In this document: positions 43,653 to 54,577 of the stretch, piece by piece
Layout of the letters: each line of letters starts with the position of its first letter
Numbering within the stretch: the first letter of the stretch is position 1
DNA from: Chlamydia felis Fe/C-56
GTDB lineage: Bacteria > Chlamydiota > Chlamydiia > Chlamydiales > Chlamydiaceae
NCBI RefSeq assembly: GCF_000009945.1
Contig: NC_007899.1
Coordinates: forward strand, 248,001-312,000
Direction: 5' to 3'
DNA: 64,000 bases
Made by a program: the position numbers and the translations under genes
The notes under the pieces: model-generated
Databases searched by the model: none
Told to the model about the DNA's origin: nothing
The model's input: the letters and a program-made list of their open reading frames with translations, nothing else

Positions 43653-45680
43653 ATGAGAAAAGCTTGTTATAATTTTGAAAAGGCTCTGGAGCATTTAGAG
43701 AAATTAAAAAAGATTTCTTATGGCTCTCCGGCATCTTTTATAAATAGCGCCAAAATTAATGAATTGTTTTCAAACGATCATTACGTTGGTGAAATGAAAC
43801 AAGCTCTTAAGAATATAGAAGATTATCTTAAGAAGGCTGGTTCCTTACCTAAGAGCGAAGCTAATAAGGCTTTGCAAGAATCAAATTTTCTAATCGCTGG
43901 AGTGCAGAATGTATTTTCTTTTCTAGAAAGTAGGGAGAGAGAATTATACCAGAGCTTAGCTAACGATTATTCTGAAATAAGTAAGGTTTACAATAAGACG
44001 CAGGCAAATCTTAGTCGAAAGATTATTAAGGAGGAAGAAGAAGAGGAGCTAGTAGAACGAGAATTAGAAGAAATGTGCGAAGAAGAGCGTTTCTTAAATA
44101 ACCTCGTAGAAGTCAAACGTGACCGTTCTTATGAGCTTTTCTATATGTCTGATGAGGAAAATAAGCGTTTTTATACAGACACGCTTATTCAGATTATTTG
44201 CAAACAAGGAAAGGTTCATGAGACAGCTCATGAAGGCGATCCCTTAACAAAAACAATTGTGTGGAATAGCGAAGAACTTCATAACATAGCATCTTCGTTA
44301 GTATTTGCTAACGACATGCCGATACGTCTATTTTATCAGAAAGCTTTGAGCGATTTGGAAACAGAGTCCACAAAAAAGATCCACAATGCTGTTATGGGGT
44401 TATTTTTTTCTAGATATGATGCAACGGTCGTCTCTAATAACCCTAAGAAAGATAATCTTCGTTATTTTAATGATTTTCTTTATTTCCTTAGGGATGCTTG
44501 GAAAACCTTGAGCGATCATACTCATGATCAGACGCATTACCGGCATTCCTTCACACTCATATCTGCTTTAAGTTCGGGAATTTTTGAAAGCAAACTCGCA
44601 TTTACAGAGGCAGCTCGGTATCTGTATTTTCATATACATACGAAATTACATCCTGAAGGAGAGAAAAAACCTTTGTCTTCAGGACACTATGTTTCTGAGA
44701 TTTATGAGGAGCTATATCGGTTTCTTTCTAAATATCCCAACGGGCCACTGTTTAAAGCTATAGATAGAATGCTAGATCCTCATTCTTCAGTATTTGACCC
44801 TATTATTCTAGGAATGTTTCCTGGATTAGAAGGTACTTTGAAGCTAGGAGATAAATCAATAAATGTAATAAGATCCCCGAGCCCTATAACGCAAAGTTCT
44901 ATACTGTATGCTAATTGTAATGAGGAATTTATAGGCTTTCTTAATGCTAAAGCAAATCTCGGAGATACGACTCTAGTTTTAAACATACAAAATCGTTTAT
45001 CGAGGAAAGATCGAGCAAGAAGTCGTGTTTTAGAAGAGATCCTGGACGGTATTGATAGGGCACATGTATTTTCATTCCCAGAGCCAGAAGATTTGCTGAA
45101 CGGCATAGAAAAGATGCATGGTGAGCAGGAAACCTTTTTGGGATTCTTTTCTGTATTCAAAGAAGAATTTAATAAATCAGGATCTTCATCTCTATTTTCA
45201 GTTCCCGATGTGTCGATAGGGAAAATTCATGCATTTATAGATGATAGTCTTTCAGTTTTGAAAGAAACATTTTTTTCTAAGAAAAAGATCCTATTTAAAA
45301 ACGATAAACTATTGCTTCTACACATTATTTCTTATTTAATCGTATTTAAGCTTATAGAAATTATAGACCCAAATAATCTCATAGTTATGTCCAAAGATGG
45401 CTTGGACTATGCATCGGTATTCATTTCAGGGTTTTCGTTCTTTGCTGACGATGAGTTTTGGGATGAGCATAGATTAAAGTTGCTTATGGTGAAAGTTTTG
45501 GCTCCAACCTTAGTGGCTAGAGACAGGTTAGTATTTGCAAATTACATTGAATTGATGAGTAAGTTTCTAAATTGTCTGAGAAAAAATAGACAAAATCTAT
45601 CTAACCTTAAACCTATCTTTAATTACGATTTAGAAAAGTGGAATTTCTCGGGTTATCTAAATGAAATTACTGAAGCTTAG
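43653..45680 (+). CDS. conserved chlamydial hypothetical protein (CT837-like)
   Basis: The protein is 675 residues from ATG 43653, chosen for the GGGGA five bases upstream; the frame runs back to a TTG at 43632. It is mostly helical and soluble, without signal peptide or clear membrane helix. A very acidic helix (KEEEEEELVERELEEMCEEE) lies near residues 127-146. A central part has many His and aromatic residues (DHTHDQTHYRHSF). I recognise no enzymatic motif. By position between pheS and the lptF/lptG pair it matches CT837. It overlaps the convergent gene by 14 bases. Function unknown. Confidence 0.85.
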   Translation: MRKACYNFEKALEHLEKLKKISYGSPASFINSAKINELFSNDHYVGEMKQALKNIEDYLKKAGSLPKSEANKALQESNFLIAGVQNVFSFLESRERELYQSLANDYSEISKVYNKTQANLSRKIIKEEEEEELVERELEEMCEEERFLNNLVEVKRDRSYELFYMSDEENKRFYTDTLIQIICKQGKVHETAHEGDPLTKTIVWNSEELHNIASSLVFANDMPIRLFYQKALSDLETESTKKIHNAVMGLFFSRYDATVVSNNPKKDNLRYFNDFLYFLRDAWKTLSDHTHDQTHYRHSFTLISALSSGIFESKLAFTEAARYLYFHIHTKLHPEGEKKPLSSGHYVSEIYEELYRFLSKYPNGPLFKAIDRMLDPHSSVFDPIILGMFPGLEGTLKLGDKSINVIRSPSPITQSSILYANCNEEFIGFLNAKANLGDTTLVLNIQNRLSRKDRARSRVLEEILDGIDRAHVFSFPEPEDLLNGIEKMHGEQETFLGFFSVFKEEFNKSGSSSLFSVPDVSIGKIHAFIDDSLSVLKETFFSKKKILFKNDKLLLLHIISYLIVFKLIEIIDPNNLIVMSKDGLDYASVFISGFSFFADDEFWDEHRLKLLMVKVLAPTLVARDRLVFANYIELMSKFLNCLRKNRQNLSNLKPIFNYDLEKWNFSGYLNEITEA

Positions 45681-46770
45681 CATAAGCATAGTTTGTAAAT
45701 ATTGCTAAGGCAATTAACGGAAATAGCATTACAGGCAGAGTTGGCAAAACACTGCTATTAGATAGAACTATTCCGGCTTTTAAAAAGACAAAAAAGGTAT
45801 TTATCGTGCCCAGAGGAACAAGATAAGCAAGAGTGACTGTTGGAACGCGACTAAATCTTAAACAAAGATAGGCGGAGAGAATCATAGCTGATATGCAAGC
45901 TAGGGGGGAAATCAGCATATAATAAAACGTGGATAATAAAGATAAGATACGCTGAGGGACGGTTGTTGATAATCCTAAGCCCGTAGCGTTCCAAGGAATG
46001 GCGCGGAAAGATTCTGAAAGACGATTCTTCCCTCCTGCTGTGAAAATCTTAGAAAAAGGATTGTCATAGAATCCGAACTCAATTTCAGGAAATTCTTTCA
46101 TGTCTGAGAATTCGCTGAGTTCCATATTTCCAGACTCTGTGCCTGAAAAACGTATGACATCAAGACCTATAGGAAGAGATGGTGTTGTAAATGCAAGCTT
46201 TTCCATTGTGTAGATCGTCTTGGGATTTTTAATCCAAAACACCTTATTAAGAGTTAGAGTTTTCTGCTCGATGGAAGAATAGAGAAGAACTGTTTGATCC
46301 TTGAGATACAAAACAGGAACTTTATCCTGAGCTTTATCTAAGGTGCCTCTATCTATATGTTCTTTCGTTGTGGATATTTTTTCACATATAGGATGTAGCC
46401 ATTGAAAATTAGCGTATAAGAGTAATGTGATAATGAAACTTGAAACAATTAAAGGGGCTGTTAGAGACTTTAACGAAAGCCCAGAAGCCTGAAGGAGAAG
46501 AACTTCGCGCTTATTTTGCATTGAAAATAGCGTCAGGGTTGTTGCTACAGCAACAAGCTGCGGAATCAGAAATTCTGCTTTAAGAGCTATCTGCGATAGA
46601 TAATACAGGATCGAAAGTTTTAAAGATGCCCCAGAAGCTAGTGGGGTAGCATTTCCTTTAATAGCATGGAGGGAATGGTGAATGGAAGCATAAAAAATAA
46701 AGGCGAGTACGATTAAAAATACTAAAGACAACCAAAACTTGGTTAATACGTAACGTTTCCAAATATACAT
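45667..46770 (-). CDS. lptG: LPS export permease, LptG/YjgQ family
   Basis: The protein is 367 residues with an N-terminal hydrophobic pair, a periplasmic beta-jellyroll-like middle (about 105-265) and four C-terminal hydrophobic segments: the YjgP/YjgQ fold. The conserved cytoplasmic motif NKREVLLLQASGLSLKSL is present. With LptF and LptB it extracts LPS from the inner membrane. Which of the two permeases is F or G cannot be decided firmly. The start directly follows the stop of the upstream permease gene. Confidence 0.85.
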   Translation of the reverse strand: MYIWKRYVLTKFWLSLVFLIVLAFIFYASIHHSLHAIKGNATPLASGASLKLSILYYLSQIALKAEFLIPQLVAVATTLTLFSMQNKREVLLLQASGLSLKSLTAPLIVSSFIITLLLYANFQWLHPICEKISTTKEHIDRGTLDKAQDKVPVLYLKDQTVLLYSSIEQKTLTLNKVFWIKNPKTIYTMEKLAFTTPSLPIGLDVIRFSGTESGNMELSEFSDMKEFPEIEFGFYDNPFSKIFTAGGKNRLSESFRAIPWNATGLGLSTTVPQRILSLLSTFYYMLISPLACISAMILSAYLCLRFSRVPTVTLAYLVPLGTINTFFVFLKAGIVLSNSSVLPTLPVMLFPLIALAIFTNYAYAKLQ

Positions 46771-47844
46771 TTATGCATAACCTCTGTTTTCTCGATATGC
46801 GCGGATAGCAAAAACAATCCAAGAAATGACTTGCGGCACAATAAATAGCATGAGCGCAGGGAAAAGAGAGTTCGTGTTTTTGCCAACTATTAATAAAATC
46901 AAATCCATAACAGGGAAAACACAATAGAGAATTATAGGTTTGCGAAATCTCGGTTTGTATGTCCCTAATACCATACCGGAATAAGTCAGAGTGATACAGA
47001 GTAAACCTATACCGATTCTTCTTAAGGTTTCAGGTAAGTGCGCATGACTAAAAGATTGTTTAACAAGCTGCTTCCAGGGTAGATAATCTGTTCGTGTTTT
47101 CATATAAGATTTTCCCGCGAATAACGTTGAAGTTATTTTAGGAATCAGCATTTCATTTAAGGATTCTATGTAATACTCTTGGGAGTTTGAAGAGTGTTGA
47201 TCTGTTAGGGTCGAAGGAAGTTTTGAAATCATCACCACGTTCTTTGCCTGTACGGTATCATTGGCAACATCTGGGATGATAGTTTTAATAATCCCTACGT
47301 TGGCAATTTCCTGATCCCTTTTTAAAGCAATGATCACGTTATCAAATTTACTTTTCGCACAGTGGTCAACAGTAATGAAAATACGGTTATTTTCTTTTTT
47401 TTGTAGCGTCTGAAGTAAAAGTGTTGGGGAAGTCATAGCCATATTGGCAATTTCTTTACAGGTCTGAAATCGACAAATGGAAGCCAATTCAGAACACGTA
47501 TAAAAATTTATACAACAAATGGCACAGGAAACCATGAGAGCAGGGAAGATAATAATTCCATGGGAAGCTCCAGAGGCTTTAAGAAAAGTAATTTGATTAT
47601 TATCAGAAAGACCACGAAAAAGTGTAAATGCAGAAATAAAGCAAGAAATTGGAAGAATAAAAGGTAATAAGTAGGGAATCTGGTAGGCTGTTAATCGTAA
47701 AACTGTTGGGTAGGGAACATCTTTTGCGATGTAACTAACGATTTCTTGCAGAGAACTAATAATAGAAATACAGATAAGGCTAAGCGTACAAAACGTAATT
47801 GTTTTTAAATAACGGAAAATTAAGACTTTCCATAGAATAGGCAT
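46771..47844 (-). CDS. lptF: LPS export permease, LptF/YjgP family
   Basis: The protein is 357 residues with the same fold as its neighbour: TM helices near the N-terminus, the coupling motif NNQITFLKASGASHGI, a periplasmic domain (about 130-265) and four C-terminal helices. The adjacency of two YjgP/YjgQ genes is the usual lptFG arrangement. It is divergent from tilS with a 113-base intergenic region. Confidence 0.85.
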   Translation of the reverse strand: MPILWKVLIFRYLKTITFCTLSLICISIISSLQEIVSYIAKDVPYPTVLRLTAYQIPYLLPFILPISCFISAFTLFRGLSDNNQITFLKASGASHGIIIFPALMVSCAICCINFYTCSELASICRFQTCKEIANMAMTSPTLLLQTLQKKENNRIFITVDHCAKSKFDNVIIALKRDQEIANVGIIKTIIPDVANDTVQAKNVVMISKLPSTLTDQHSSNSQEYYIESLNEMLIPKITSTLFAGKSYMKTRTDYLPWKQLVKQSFSHAHLPETLRRIGIGLLCITLTYSGMVLGTYKPRFRKPIILYCVFPVMDLILLIVGKNTNSLFPALMLFIVPQVISWIVFAIRAYRENRGYA

Positions 47845-47957
47845 AGCATACCTGATGACAGGAGTTCTTCAAGGTTAAGGATAAAGAGAAAATATTTTTT
47901 CAAGTCAATAAGCCTTAACGCATTTGTAATGAATTTATACGGACATGTATTTAGATT

Positions 47958-48911
47958 ATGTTATCTTGTCTACTCAGAAATGATAAGCGATTAGAAGTTT
48001 TTTTTTCTTCCTTAGATATGAAAAAAAGCTACCTACTTGCTTTATCTGGAGGGAGTGATTCATTATTCCTTTTATATCTTCTTAAATCTCGAGGAGTCTC
48101 TTTTATCGCTGTTCACGTAGATTATGGATGGAGGGAGTCATCATATCGTGAAGCTGAGGAACTTGAACTTAGGTGTCAAGCAGAAGGCGTGCCTATTATT
48201 GTAGATCATGTTCCCCCTGAATATAGGACTTCAAGAGATCAAGAAAATGCTGCACGGCGTTACCGCTATGCGTTATTTCATAAAGTGTGTCAGAAAAAAA
48301 ATCTTTCGGGGATATTTTTAGCTCATCATGCTAATGACCAGGCAGAGACTGTTTTAAAGCGTGTGTTAGAAGGAGCTCATTTAAGTAATTTGAAGGGAAT
48401 GAGGGGTGAAGTATATTACGAAGGTATCCCTATTTTACGACCCCTATTGCATATTCCTAAGATAGTTTTATCCCGTACTTTAGATGCTGCAAATATTCAC
48501 TATGTTCATGATATAACAAATACCGATGAACGGTATTTACGTGCTAGAATGCGCAATAAGATATTTCCTTGGTTGGAAGAGATTTTTGGTAAGAATATCA
48601 CGCAACCTTTACTGACTTTAGCTCAAGATTCTGAGGAGTTGTCTTGTTATATGAAACAACAAGCACAACCATTTCTTGAAAAAATACGGAAAGAAAATAC
48701 AACCTTGTCGCTTGAAATTCCTAAAACATTAATAGAACAAGTTTTTCTTACCAAATGGGTGTGTAAGGAGTTCTTTTATAGTGCTGGGATTGTTGCTTCA
48801 AGGCATTTCTTGCAAACAGTTTATGATCATCTAAACCGTGGTTTGCCGGCACAAATGCGACTTCGAAATAAAAGAGTCATCGTAAAAGCTGGAGTAGTAA
48901 TGATAGAATAG
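47958..48911 (+). CDS. tilS: tRNA(Ile)-lysidine synthetase
   Basis: TilS converts the wobble C of tRNA-Ile(CAT) to lysidine so that it reads AUA. The N-type ATP pyrophosphatase P-loop LALSGGSDSLFLLYLL (residues 26-41) is followed by HVDYGWRESS, AAHHANDQAET-like HHANDQAETVL and DITN(T)D. It is short (317 residues) compared with E. coli (432), lacking most of the C-terminal domains, as is common in reduced genomes. CT840 equivalent (mesJ). Confidence 0.93.
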   Translation: MLSCLLRNDKRLEVFFSSLDMKKSYLLALSGGSDSLFLLYLLKSRGVSFIAVHVDYGWRESSYREAEELELRCQAEGVPIIVDHVPPEYRTSRDQENAARRYRYALFHKVCQKKNLSGIFLAHHANDQAETVLKRVLEGAHLSNLKGMRGEVYYEGIPILRPLLHIPKIVLSRTLDAANIHYVHDITNTDERYLRARMRNKIFPWLEEIFGKNITQPLLTLAQDSEELSCYMKQQAQPFLEKIRKENTTLSLEIPKTLIEQVFLTKWVCKEFFYSAGIVASRHFLQTVYDHLNRGLPAQMRLRNKRVIVKAGVVMIE

Positions 48912-49086
48912 AAAGTATATAATGACGATTCTCATCGTTTGTTTGAAGATGATGAGTAGAAGTTCTTTGTATATGCAGAGAGTCATATTTTTTTTATTTT
49001 ATAACAGGGTTTTATAAACAAAATAATAAAAAATATGATATATTAAATAATTACTTGTCTGATTGATTAGCTTAGTTGTGTAGTTT

Positions 49087-51828
49087 ATGTCTAAAGATAA
49101 AAAAATGAAGCCCGAATCGAAAAAAAGTTTCCCTACGGTGTTTTTTTTCCTTCTGTTTGGTGTGATTTTCGGTGTAATTGCTGTTCAAAATTTTCTAGTC
49201 GCCAAGAAAGCCCGGGTCAGTTTTAGCCATCAGCTAGAGCATTTAGTAAATTTAAAATTGATTTATCCCGAAGATAGCCGAAAGATTGCTCTGAATGATA
49301 ATTTAGTATCATTTAGTGGTCGTTTTCGAGAGTCGCCCACAACTGAAAGTCAGTTGCGCTATCATTACTTAGAGTTGATAGATCAAAGACATCAATTAGA
49401 GTTTGATCTTCAAGAAATAAATAAGAGTTTAGATGTTCTTTCAAAAGAGGTAGAGAGCTCTGTTTTATGGTTTTCTGCTATTTCTGGATCTCCTATCCCT
49501 GAAACGGGTTATCTAATTTCTCCTAGTATAGACTTAGGAAAATCTTCTTTAGGGGCCCTTGTCATTTATGGTTCAAATAATTTCCAAATTATTAATTTGC
49601 GTTCTTTAGAGCAGCGCTATCAAACGCTTCCTCGGCTTAGTGAGAATTTACGTACCTTTGGTTCTGATTTATATGAACTTATAGGAAAATATCTATCTCC
49701 AGCTTTAGGCATAGGTTCTGAGAGCTTAAAACGAGAACTAAAAGATCTTTATCAGCAAGTTGAGCTTTCTTTGACACAGTCCACGGATGCAGAGCAGTTA
49801 GACATTCTTTATCAGAAGGTTTTAGGTGCTCTACAGAAGATTTCTTCATCTTTGGCTTTGTCTGATAACGGAGAACGTTTTGGACAATTACGTTCAGTAC
49901 GTTTGTATCGCGAAGAACGTAGCAAATATGAAAAACTTGTCGAAGATAGTCAAATAAATCAGGCACAGTTAGATAAGCTTCGGGGAGAACTTAGCCAGGT
50001 CGTTTGGTTTTTCAATAACCAAGAGTTATCTTCTCGAGCGTTGGAAAAACAAGATCCTGAAGTATTTGCACATTGGTTTTCTGTAGCTAAGCAAGAGTGG
50101 GAAAACTTCTCTCATAACCGTACTTTAACTTTCAAGGCTCCGGATCAGCCGCGTAATTTAGTTCTTGAGAAAACTTTTAAGAGTGAGGAACCAGCACCCC
50201 ATTACATAGGCTATTTATTTACATTTTTGCCTATTATACTCGTTCTTGTTTTTGTCTATTTTGTGTTTTCCAGACAAGTACGCGGTATGAACGGTTCTGC
50301 AATGTCTTTCGGAAAGTCTCCAGCTCGTTTGTTAATGAAAGGGCAGAATAAGGTGACTTTTTCTGATGTTGCTGGTATCGAGGAGGCTAAAGAAGAATTA
50401 GTAGAGATCGTAGACTTTCTAAAGAATCCTACGAAGTTTACAAGTTTAGGCGGGAGGATTCCTAAAGGAGTATTGCTAATCGGGCCTCCAGGAACAGGAA
50501 AAACCTTAATAGCCAAAGCTGTTTCTGGGGAGGCTGACCGGCCATTTTTCTCCATAGCAGGTTCGGATTTCGTAGAGATGTTTGTTGGGGTTGGAGCTAG
50601 TCGTATTCGCGATATGTTTGAACAAGCTAAGAGAAATGCTCCTTGTATTATTTTCATTGATGAAATTGATGCTGTAGGTCGTCATCGAGGTGCTGGTATT
50701 GGCGGTGGTCATGATGAACGAGAGCAAACCTTAAACCAATTACTTGTAGAGATGGATGGTTTCGGCACCAACGAAGGTGTTATCCTTATGGCTGCGACTA
50801 ACCGCCCTGATGTATTAGATAAGGCCTTATTACGTCCTGGACGCTTTGATCGTCGTGTGATCATGAATTTACCTGATATTAAGGGTAGATTTGAAATTCT
50901 TTCTGTACATGCTAAAAGAATCAAATTAGATCCTACAGTAGATCTTATGGCTGTGGCTAGAAGCACTCCTGGAGCCTCAGGAGCCGATTTAGAGAATCTA
51001 TTGAATGAAGCCGCTCTTCTTGCTGCCCGCAGGGATCGTACAGCGGTGACTGCTGTAGATGTTGCTGAAGCTCGTGATAAAGTCCTTTATGGTAAAGAGC
51101 GGCGTAGTTTAGAAATGGATGCTGAAGAAAGAAAAACGACAGCATATCATGAATCAGGACATGCCGTTGTGGGGCTTTGTGTTCAACATGCGGATCCCGT
51201 AGATAAGGTTACTATTATTCCTAGAGGTTTATCTTTAGGAGCCACTCATTTTCTTCCTGAGAAGAATAAGCTTAGTTACTGGAAAAAAGAACTTTTTGAT
51301 CAGTTAGCTGTTCTTATGGGTGGCCGTGCTGCTGAGGATATCTTTTTAGGAGACATTTCTAGTGGAGCTCAGCAAGATATTTCTCAGGCAACGAAATTAG
51401 TACGTAGTATGGTCTGCGAATGGGGAATGAGTGAGCAGTTGGGTACTGTAACTTATGATGAGCGTTCAGATTCCACTACAGGTTATGGATCTTATCATGA
51501 GAAAAACTACTCCGAAGAAACCGCAAAAACTATAGACTGTGAGCTAAGATCTTTATTAGATGCTGCTTATCAGCGTGCATTAACGATTATCAGAGAACAT
51601 CGCGATGAAGTTGAACTCATGACTCAAATGTTAATTGAGTTTGAAACTTTAGATGCTAAAGATGTCAAAGAGATCATGGATCATACTTGGGATCCAGAAA
51701 AGAAAAGAGCGCGTCTAAAAGAAGAGGGTATGTTATTCAAGAAAGTGTCGGATGATTTGCCTCCTCCGCCTCCTCAAGAAGATACTATGAAAGAAGGTGA
51801 GTTAAAACTTAACAACACCACAACCTAA
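49087..51828 (+). CDS. ftsH: ATP-dependent zinc metalloprotease FtsH
   Basis: A membrane AAA+ protease that removes damaged or unassembled membrane proteins. Two TM helices are seen (about 15-35 and 373-396), then the AAA module with [22 protein letters not shown] and the SRH region ([21 protein letters not shown]), then the protease domain with the zinc motif HESGH. The 913 residues are far longer than E. coli FtsH (644) because the periplasmic domain between the two TMs is about 335 residues. A strong terminator follows. CT841 equivalent. Confidence 0.96.
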   Translation: MSKDKKMKPESKKSFPTVFFFLLFGVIFGVIAVQNFLVAKKARVSFSHQLEHLVNLKLIYPEDSRKIALNDNLVSFSGRFRESPTTESQLRYHYLELIDQRHQLEFDLQEINKSLDVLSKEVESSVLWFSAISGSPIPETGYLISPSIDLGKSSLGALVIYGSNNFQIINLRSLEQRYQTLPRLSENLRTFGSDLYELIGKYLSPALGIGSESLKRELKDLYQQVELSLTQSTDAEQLDILYQKVLGALQKISSSLALSDNGERFGQLRSVRLYREERSKYEKLVEDSQINQAQLDKLRGELSQVVWFFNNQELSSRALEKQDPEVFAHWFSVAKQEWENFSHNRTLTFKAPDQPRNLVLEKTFKSEEPAPHYIGYLFTFLPIILVLVFVYFVFSRQVRGMNGSAMSFGKSPARLLMKGQNKVTFSDVAGIEEAKEELVEIVDFLKNPTKFTSLGGRIPKGVLLIGPPGTGKTLIAKAVSGEADRPFFSIAGSDFVEMFVGVGASRIRDMFEQAKRNAPCIIFIDEIDAVGRHRGAGIGGGHDEREQTLNQLLVEMDGFGTNEGVILMAATNRPDVLDKALLRPGRFDRRVIMNLPDIKGRFEILSVHAKRIKLDPTVDLMAVARSTPGASGADLENLLNEAALLAARRDRTAVTAVDVAEARDKVLYGKERRSLEMDAEERKTTAYHESGHAVVGLCVQHADPVDKVTIIPRGLSLGATHFLPEKNKLSYWKKELFDQLAVLMGGRAAEDIFLGDISSGAQQDISQATKLVRSMVCEWGMSEQLGTVTYDERSDSTTGYGSYHEKNYSEETAKTIDCELRSLLDAAYQRALTIIREHRDEVELMTQMLIEFETLDAKDVKEIMDHTWDPEKKRARLKEEGMLFKKVSDDLPPPPPQEDTMKEGELKLNNTTT

Positions 51829-51854
51829 GCGATTTTTGATCTAGAGTTGATACT

Positions 51855-51884
51855 AAAAAAGCCACAAATACTGTGGCTTTTTTT
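51855..51884 (+). terminator. intrinsic terminator after ftsH
   Basis: A6-GCCACA (51855-51866) pairs with TGTGGC-T6 (51872-51883), loop AATAC, then T residues. It is symmetrical enough to act for the convergent pnp gene as well. Confidence 0.8.
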
Positions 51885-51932
51885 ATCTTATTACAAAAAA
51901 TCTACAGGAACACTGTGAAGATAAGAAGTAAA

Positions 51933-54017
51933 CTACTCGCTTAGAGTGGCTTTATGGCTGAGTTTATATTGACCTTTTTCGTTAATACTTAGCAGCTTAA
52001 CGGGAAGAATGTCTCCTTGCTTAACAAAATCGCCAACGTTTTCTATACGTTGTTTAGAGAACTCAGAAATATGGCAAAGACCTTCCTTGCCGGGGAGGAT
52101 CTCAACGAAAGCTCCGAAAGGAACAATAGAGGTCACACGACCCTCATAGATTTTACCAACTTCAACTTCGCCAACTAAACCTTCGATAATAGACTTAGCT
52201 TTTTCTATTGCTTGTGGAGAAGATGCGGAAATACTGACAAGACCTGAGTCATTAATATCAATTTGCACTCCGGCTTCTTCAATAATTTGACGAATCTGTT
52301 TGCCTCCAGGCCCAATAACAGTAGCAATCTTATTTGGCTTGATTTGCATTGTTTCAATGCGAGGAGCGTACTGTGATAAATCTGTTTTTGGAGAGGCGAG
52401 GGTTGCCTTCATTGTTTCAAGGATATTTTGACGCCCGCTTTTAGCCTGAGCTAAAGCTGCTTGCATAATCTCTGGGGTAATACCTTCAACTTTAATATCC
52501 ATTTGAAATGCTGTGATTCCTTCAGCATTTCCAGCGACCTTGAAGTCCATATCCCCTAAATGATCTTCTAATCCAGAAATATCGGAAAGAATAGTTACGT
52601 GATCATCGTCAAGAATTAACCCCATAGCAATACCTGCTATCGGAGTTTTTATAGGAACTCCAGCATCCATTAAAGCTAAACAGCCTCCACAAACAGATGC
52701 CATGGATGAAGAACCATTAGATTCCGTAATATTGGATTCTATACGGATAGTGTAAGGAAATTTTGCAGGATCGGGAAGAGCGTGGCTTAGAGCTTTTTCT
52801 GCCAGTTTTCCATGACCAATTTCCCTTCTTCCCGGGGATCCTATTCTTCCTACCTCTCCAACAGAGAAAGGAGGGAAGAAGTATTGTAAATAAAATTTAG
52901 CTAATCCTTCGCCGTTCAAGTCTTCATAACGCTGTGCCATAGCTTCGCTGCCTAAAGTACAAACAGCTACAGTTTGAGTTTCACCGCGAGTGAACAAACA
53001 GCTTCCATGAGTCCTTGGAAGGAATGATGTATCAATAGAAATAGGACGGATTGTTGTTACAGAACGTCCATCAGAACGCAGACCTTGCTTGCGTATCAAA
53101 GAACGCATATAATCCGACTTCGCTTGTTTAAAAGCAGTCTTGATATTCAAGGGCGTAAAGATTTCATTTTCTTCCTGAAGTTTCTCTACGATATCATTTT
53201 CTAGTTGCTTTGAAGCTGCTTCGAAAGCTTTTTTCTCTTTAATTTGTAAGAGATCAGAGAATTTGCCTTCGACTAATGTATTTACAGCAGTCTGCACTTG
53301 TTCAGGGAGAGGAACAACAGCACTAGTATTTTTCTCTTTGCCTATTTGTTTTTGCCAATCCTCAATTGCCTTGCAGATTGTGACAATATGCTTATGTCCG
53401 AATTCGATAGCCTCGATTACTTGCTCTTCTGTGAAAAAGTCGCAATGACCTTCAATCATTAGAATAGCTTTTTCTGTTCCCGCTAAAACCAGTTCCATCC
53501 TGGAAACATCCATTTCAGCTTTTGTCGGGTTAACGACCCAAGTGTTGTTGATAAAACCAACACGGACACCTGCTACAATATTAATTTGAGGAATGTCGGA
53601 AATAGCCAGAGCTGCTGAAACACCGCAAATTGCTATAGGATCGGGTAGGGTTACCCCGTCATATGACCACACATAAGATAAAATTTGTACGTCCTGCATT
53701 AACCGGTTGGGCAAAGAAGGACGCATGGACCGATCTATTAGGCGAGAAGTTAAAATTTCCCTTTCTGTTGGGCGACCCTCTCTTTTAATGAATCCACCTA
53801 AAGTTTTTCCTATAGAAGAGAACTTTTCTTGGTAGTCAACTCTTAGGGGCAGGAAGTCTACGGGCTCCTCAAGAGTGGCCGCACAAACAGATGAAAAGAC
53901 CCAAGTTTCTTGCATGCGAGCAAGAACAGCTCCGTTAGCTTGTCGAGCAATTTTCCCCGTTTCAAATACTAGTGTTTTGCCTTCTTCAAGGGTAACGGAA
54001 ATAGTTTCAAAAGTCAT
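51933..54017 (-). CDS. pnp: polyribonucleotide nucleotidyltransferase (PNPase)
   Basis: A phosphorolytic 3'-5' exoribonuclease and mRNA decay enzyme. The 694 residues have two RNase PH domains (GGFIKREGRPTEREIL in the first; RGETQTVAVCTLG and GSPGRREIGHGKLAE in the second), a KH domain (about 555-612, VIGPGGKQIRQI) and an S1 domain (about 622-690, YEGRVTSIVPFGAFVE). AGGAGA lies ahead of ATG 54017. It lies 46 bases downstream of rpsO, the conserved rpsO-pnp order. Confidence 0.97.
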   Translation of the reverse strand: MTFETISVTLEEGKTLVFETGKIARQANGAVLARMQETWVFSSVCAATLEEPVDFLPLRVDYQEKFSSIGKTLGGFIKREGRPTEREILTSRLIDRSMRPSLPNRLMQDVQILSYVWSYDGVTLPDPIAICGVSAALAISDIPQINIVAGVRVGFINNTWVVNPTKAEMDVSRMELVLAGTEKAILMIEGHCDFFTEEQVIEAIEFGHKHIVTICKAIEDWQKQIGKEKNTSAVVPLPEQVQTAVNTLVEGKFSDLLQIKEKKAFEAASKQLENDIVEKLQEENEIFTPLNIKTAFKQAKSDYMRSLIRKQGLRSDGRSVTTIRPISIDTSFLPRTHGSCLFTRGETQTVAVCTLGSEAMAQRYEDLNGEGLAKFYLQYFFPPFSVGEVGRIGSPGRREIGHGKLAEKALSHALPDPAKFPYTIRIESNITESNGSSSMASVCGGCLALMDAGVPIKTPIAGIAMGLILDDDHVTILSDISGLEDHLGDMDFKVAGNAEGITAFQMDIKVEGITPEIMQAALAQAKSGRQNILETMKATLASPKTDLSQYAPRIETMQIKPNKIATVIGPGGKQIRQIIEEAGVQIDINDSGLVSISASSPQAIEKAKSIIEGLVGEVEVGKIYEGRVTSIVPFGAFVEILPGKEGLCHISEFSKQRIENVGDFVKQGDILPVKLLSINEKGQYKLSHKATLSE

Positions 54018-54063
54018 GAAGGTCTCCTAATTAAATCTTTTTTCGGGGAAAATAAATAAAAGA

Positions 54064-54333
54064 TTATTTTCTTAGATTTAATCTTGTAATTAAATTTTTA
54101 TATCTTTCGGTGTCTGTAGAATTAAGATATTCTAAGAGTTTTCTTCTTTGCCCAACAAGTTTAAGTAGGGCTAGTCGAGAATTTTGGTCTTTAGGAGATC
54201 TCTTGAGGTGTTGTTTTAGTTCTGTAATGTGTTCTGTTAATATAGCGATTTGCACATCTGCTGAACCGGTATCTTTTTCGTGAAGTTGAAACTTTTTTGT
54301 AATTTCTTCTTTTGTTCCCTTATCCAAAGACAT
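54064..54333 (-). CDS. rpsO: 30S ribosomal protein S15
   Basis: 89 residues, typical S15: [44 protein letters not shown]. Strong Shine-Dalgarno AAGGAGA upstream of ATG 54333. First gene of rpsO-pnp. Confidence 0.97.
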   Translation of the reverse strand: MSLDKGTKEEITKKFQLHEKDTGSADVQIAILTEHITELKQHLKRSPKDQNSRLALLKLVGQRRKLLEYLNSTDTERYKNLITRLNLRK

Positions 54334-54373
54334 TGGATGTCTCCTTAAAATAAAATAATTGCCGCAAAAGCCA

Positions 54374-54402
54374 ATTATACTTGAGAGGATTGTTAATGTA
54401 CA
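54374..54402 (-). promoter_or_regulatory. probable promoter of rpsO-pnp
   Basis: On the minus strand a perfect TATAAT (54379-54374) is preceded at 17 bases by TGTACA (54402-54397), a poor -35. A second possibility lies slightly upstream (TTGCAA, 17 bases, TACCAT). The leader would be about 35 bases. Confidence 0.4.
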
Positions 54403-54577
54403 CCTTTTGGTATGGTAAGACGGGTTTTTTTGATTTGCAAATAAAAATTCTATGTTTTTGATCTGATTCGAAAATGGTCGTTAAACTAATATGAGATGTT
54501 TTTACTATTTCTTAATAGGTGGATTTTTTTTATAATCCAATTCAAAAAGTAGTTGAGAGTTATTTAACATAAATCTG

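Noticed and set aside
44780-45160. 126-codon minus-strand frame inside the CT837-like gene
   Set aside because: Antisense shadow; the plus-strand frame is long and has a good ribosome site.
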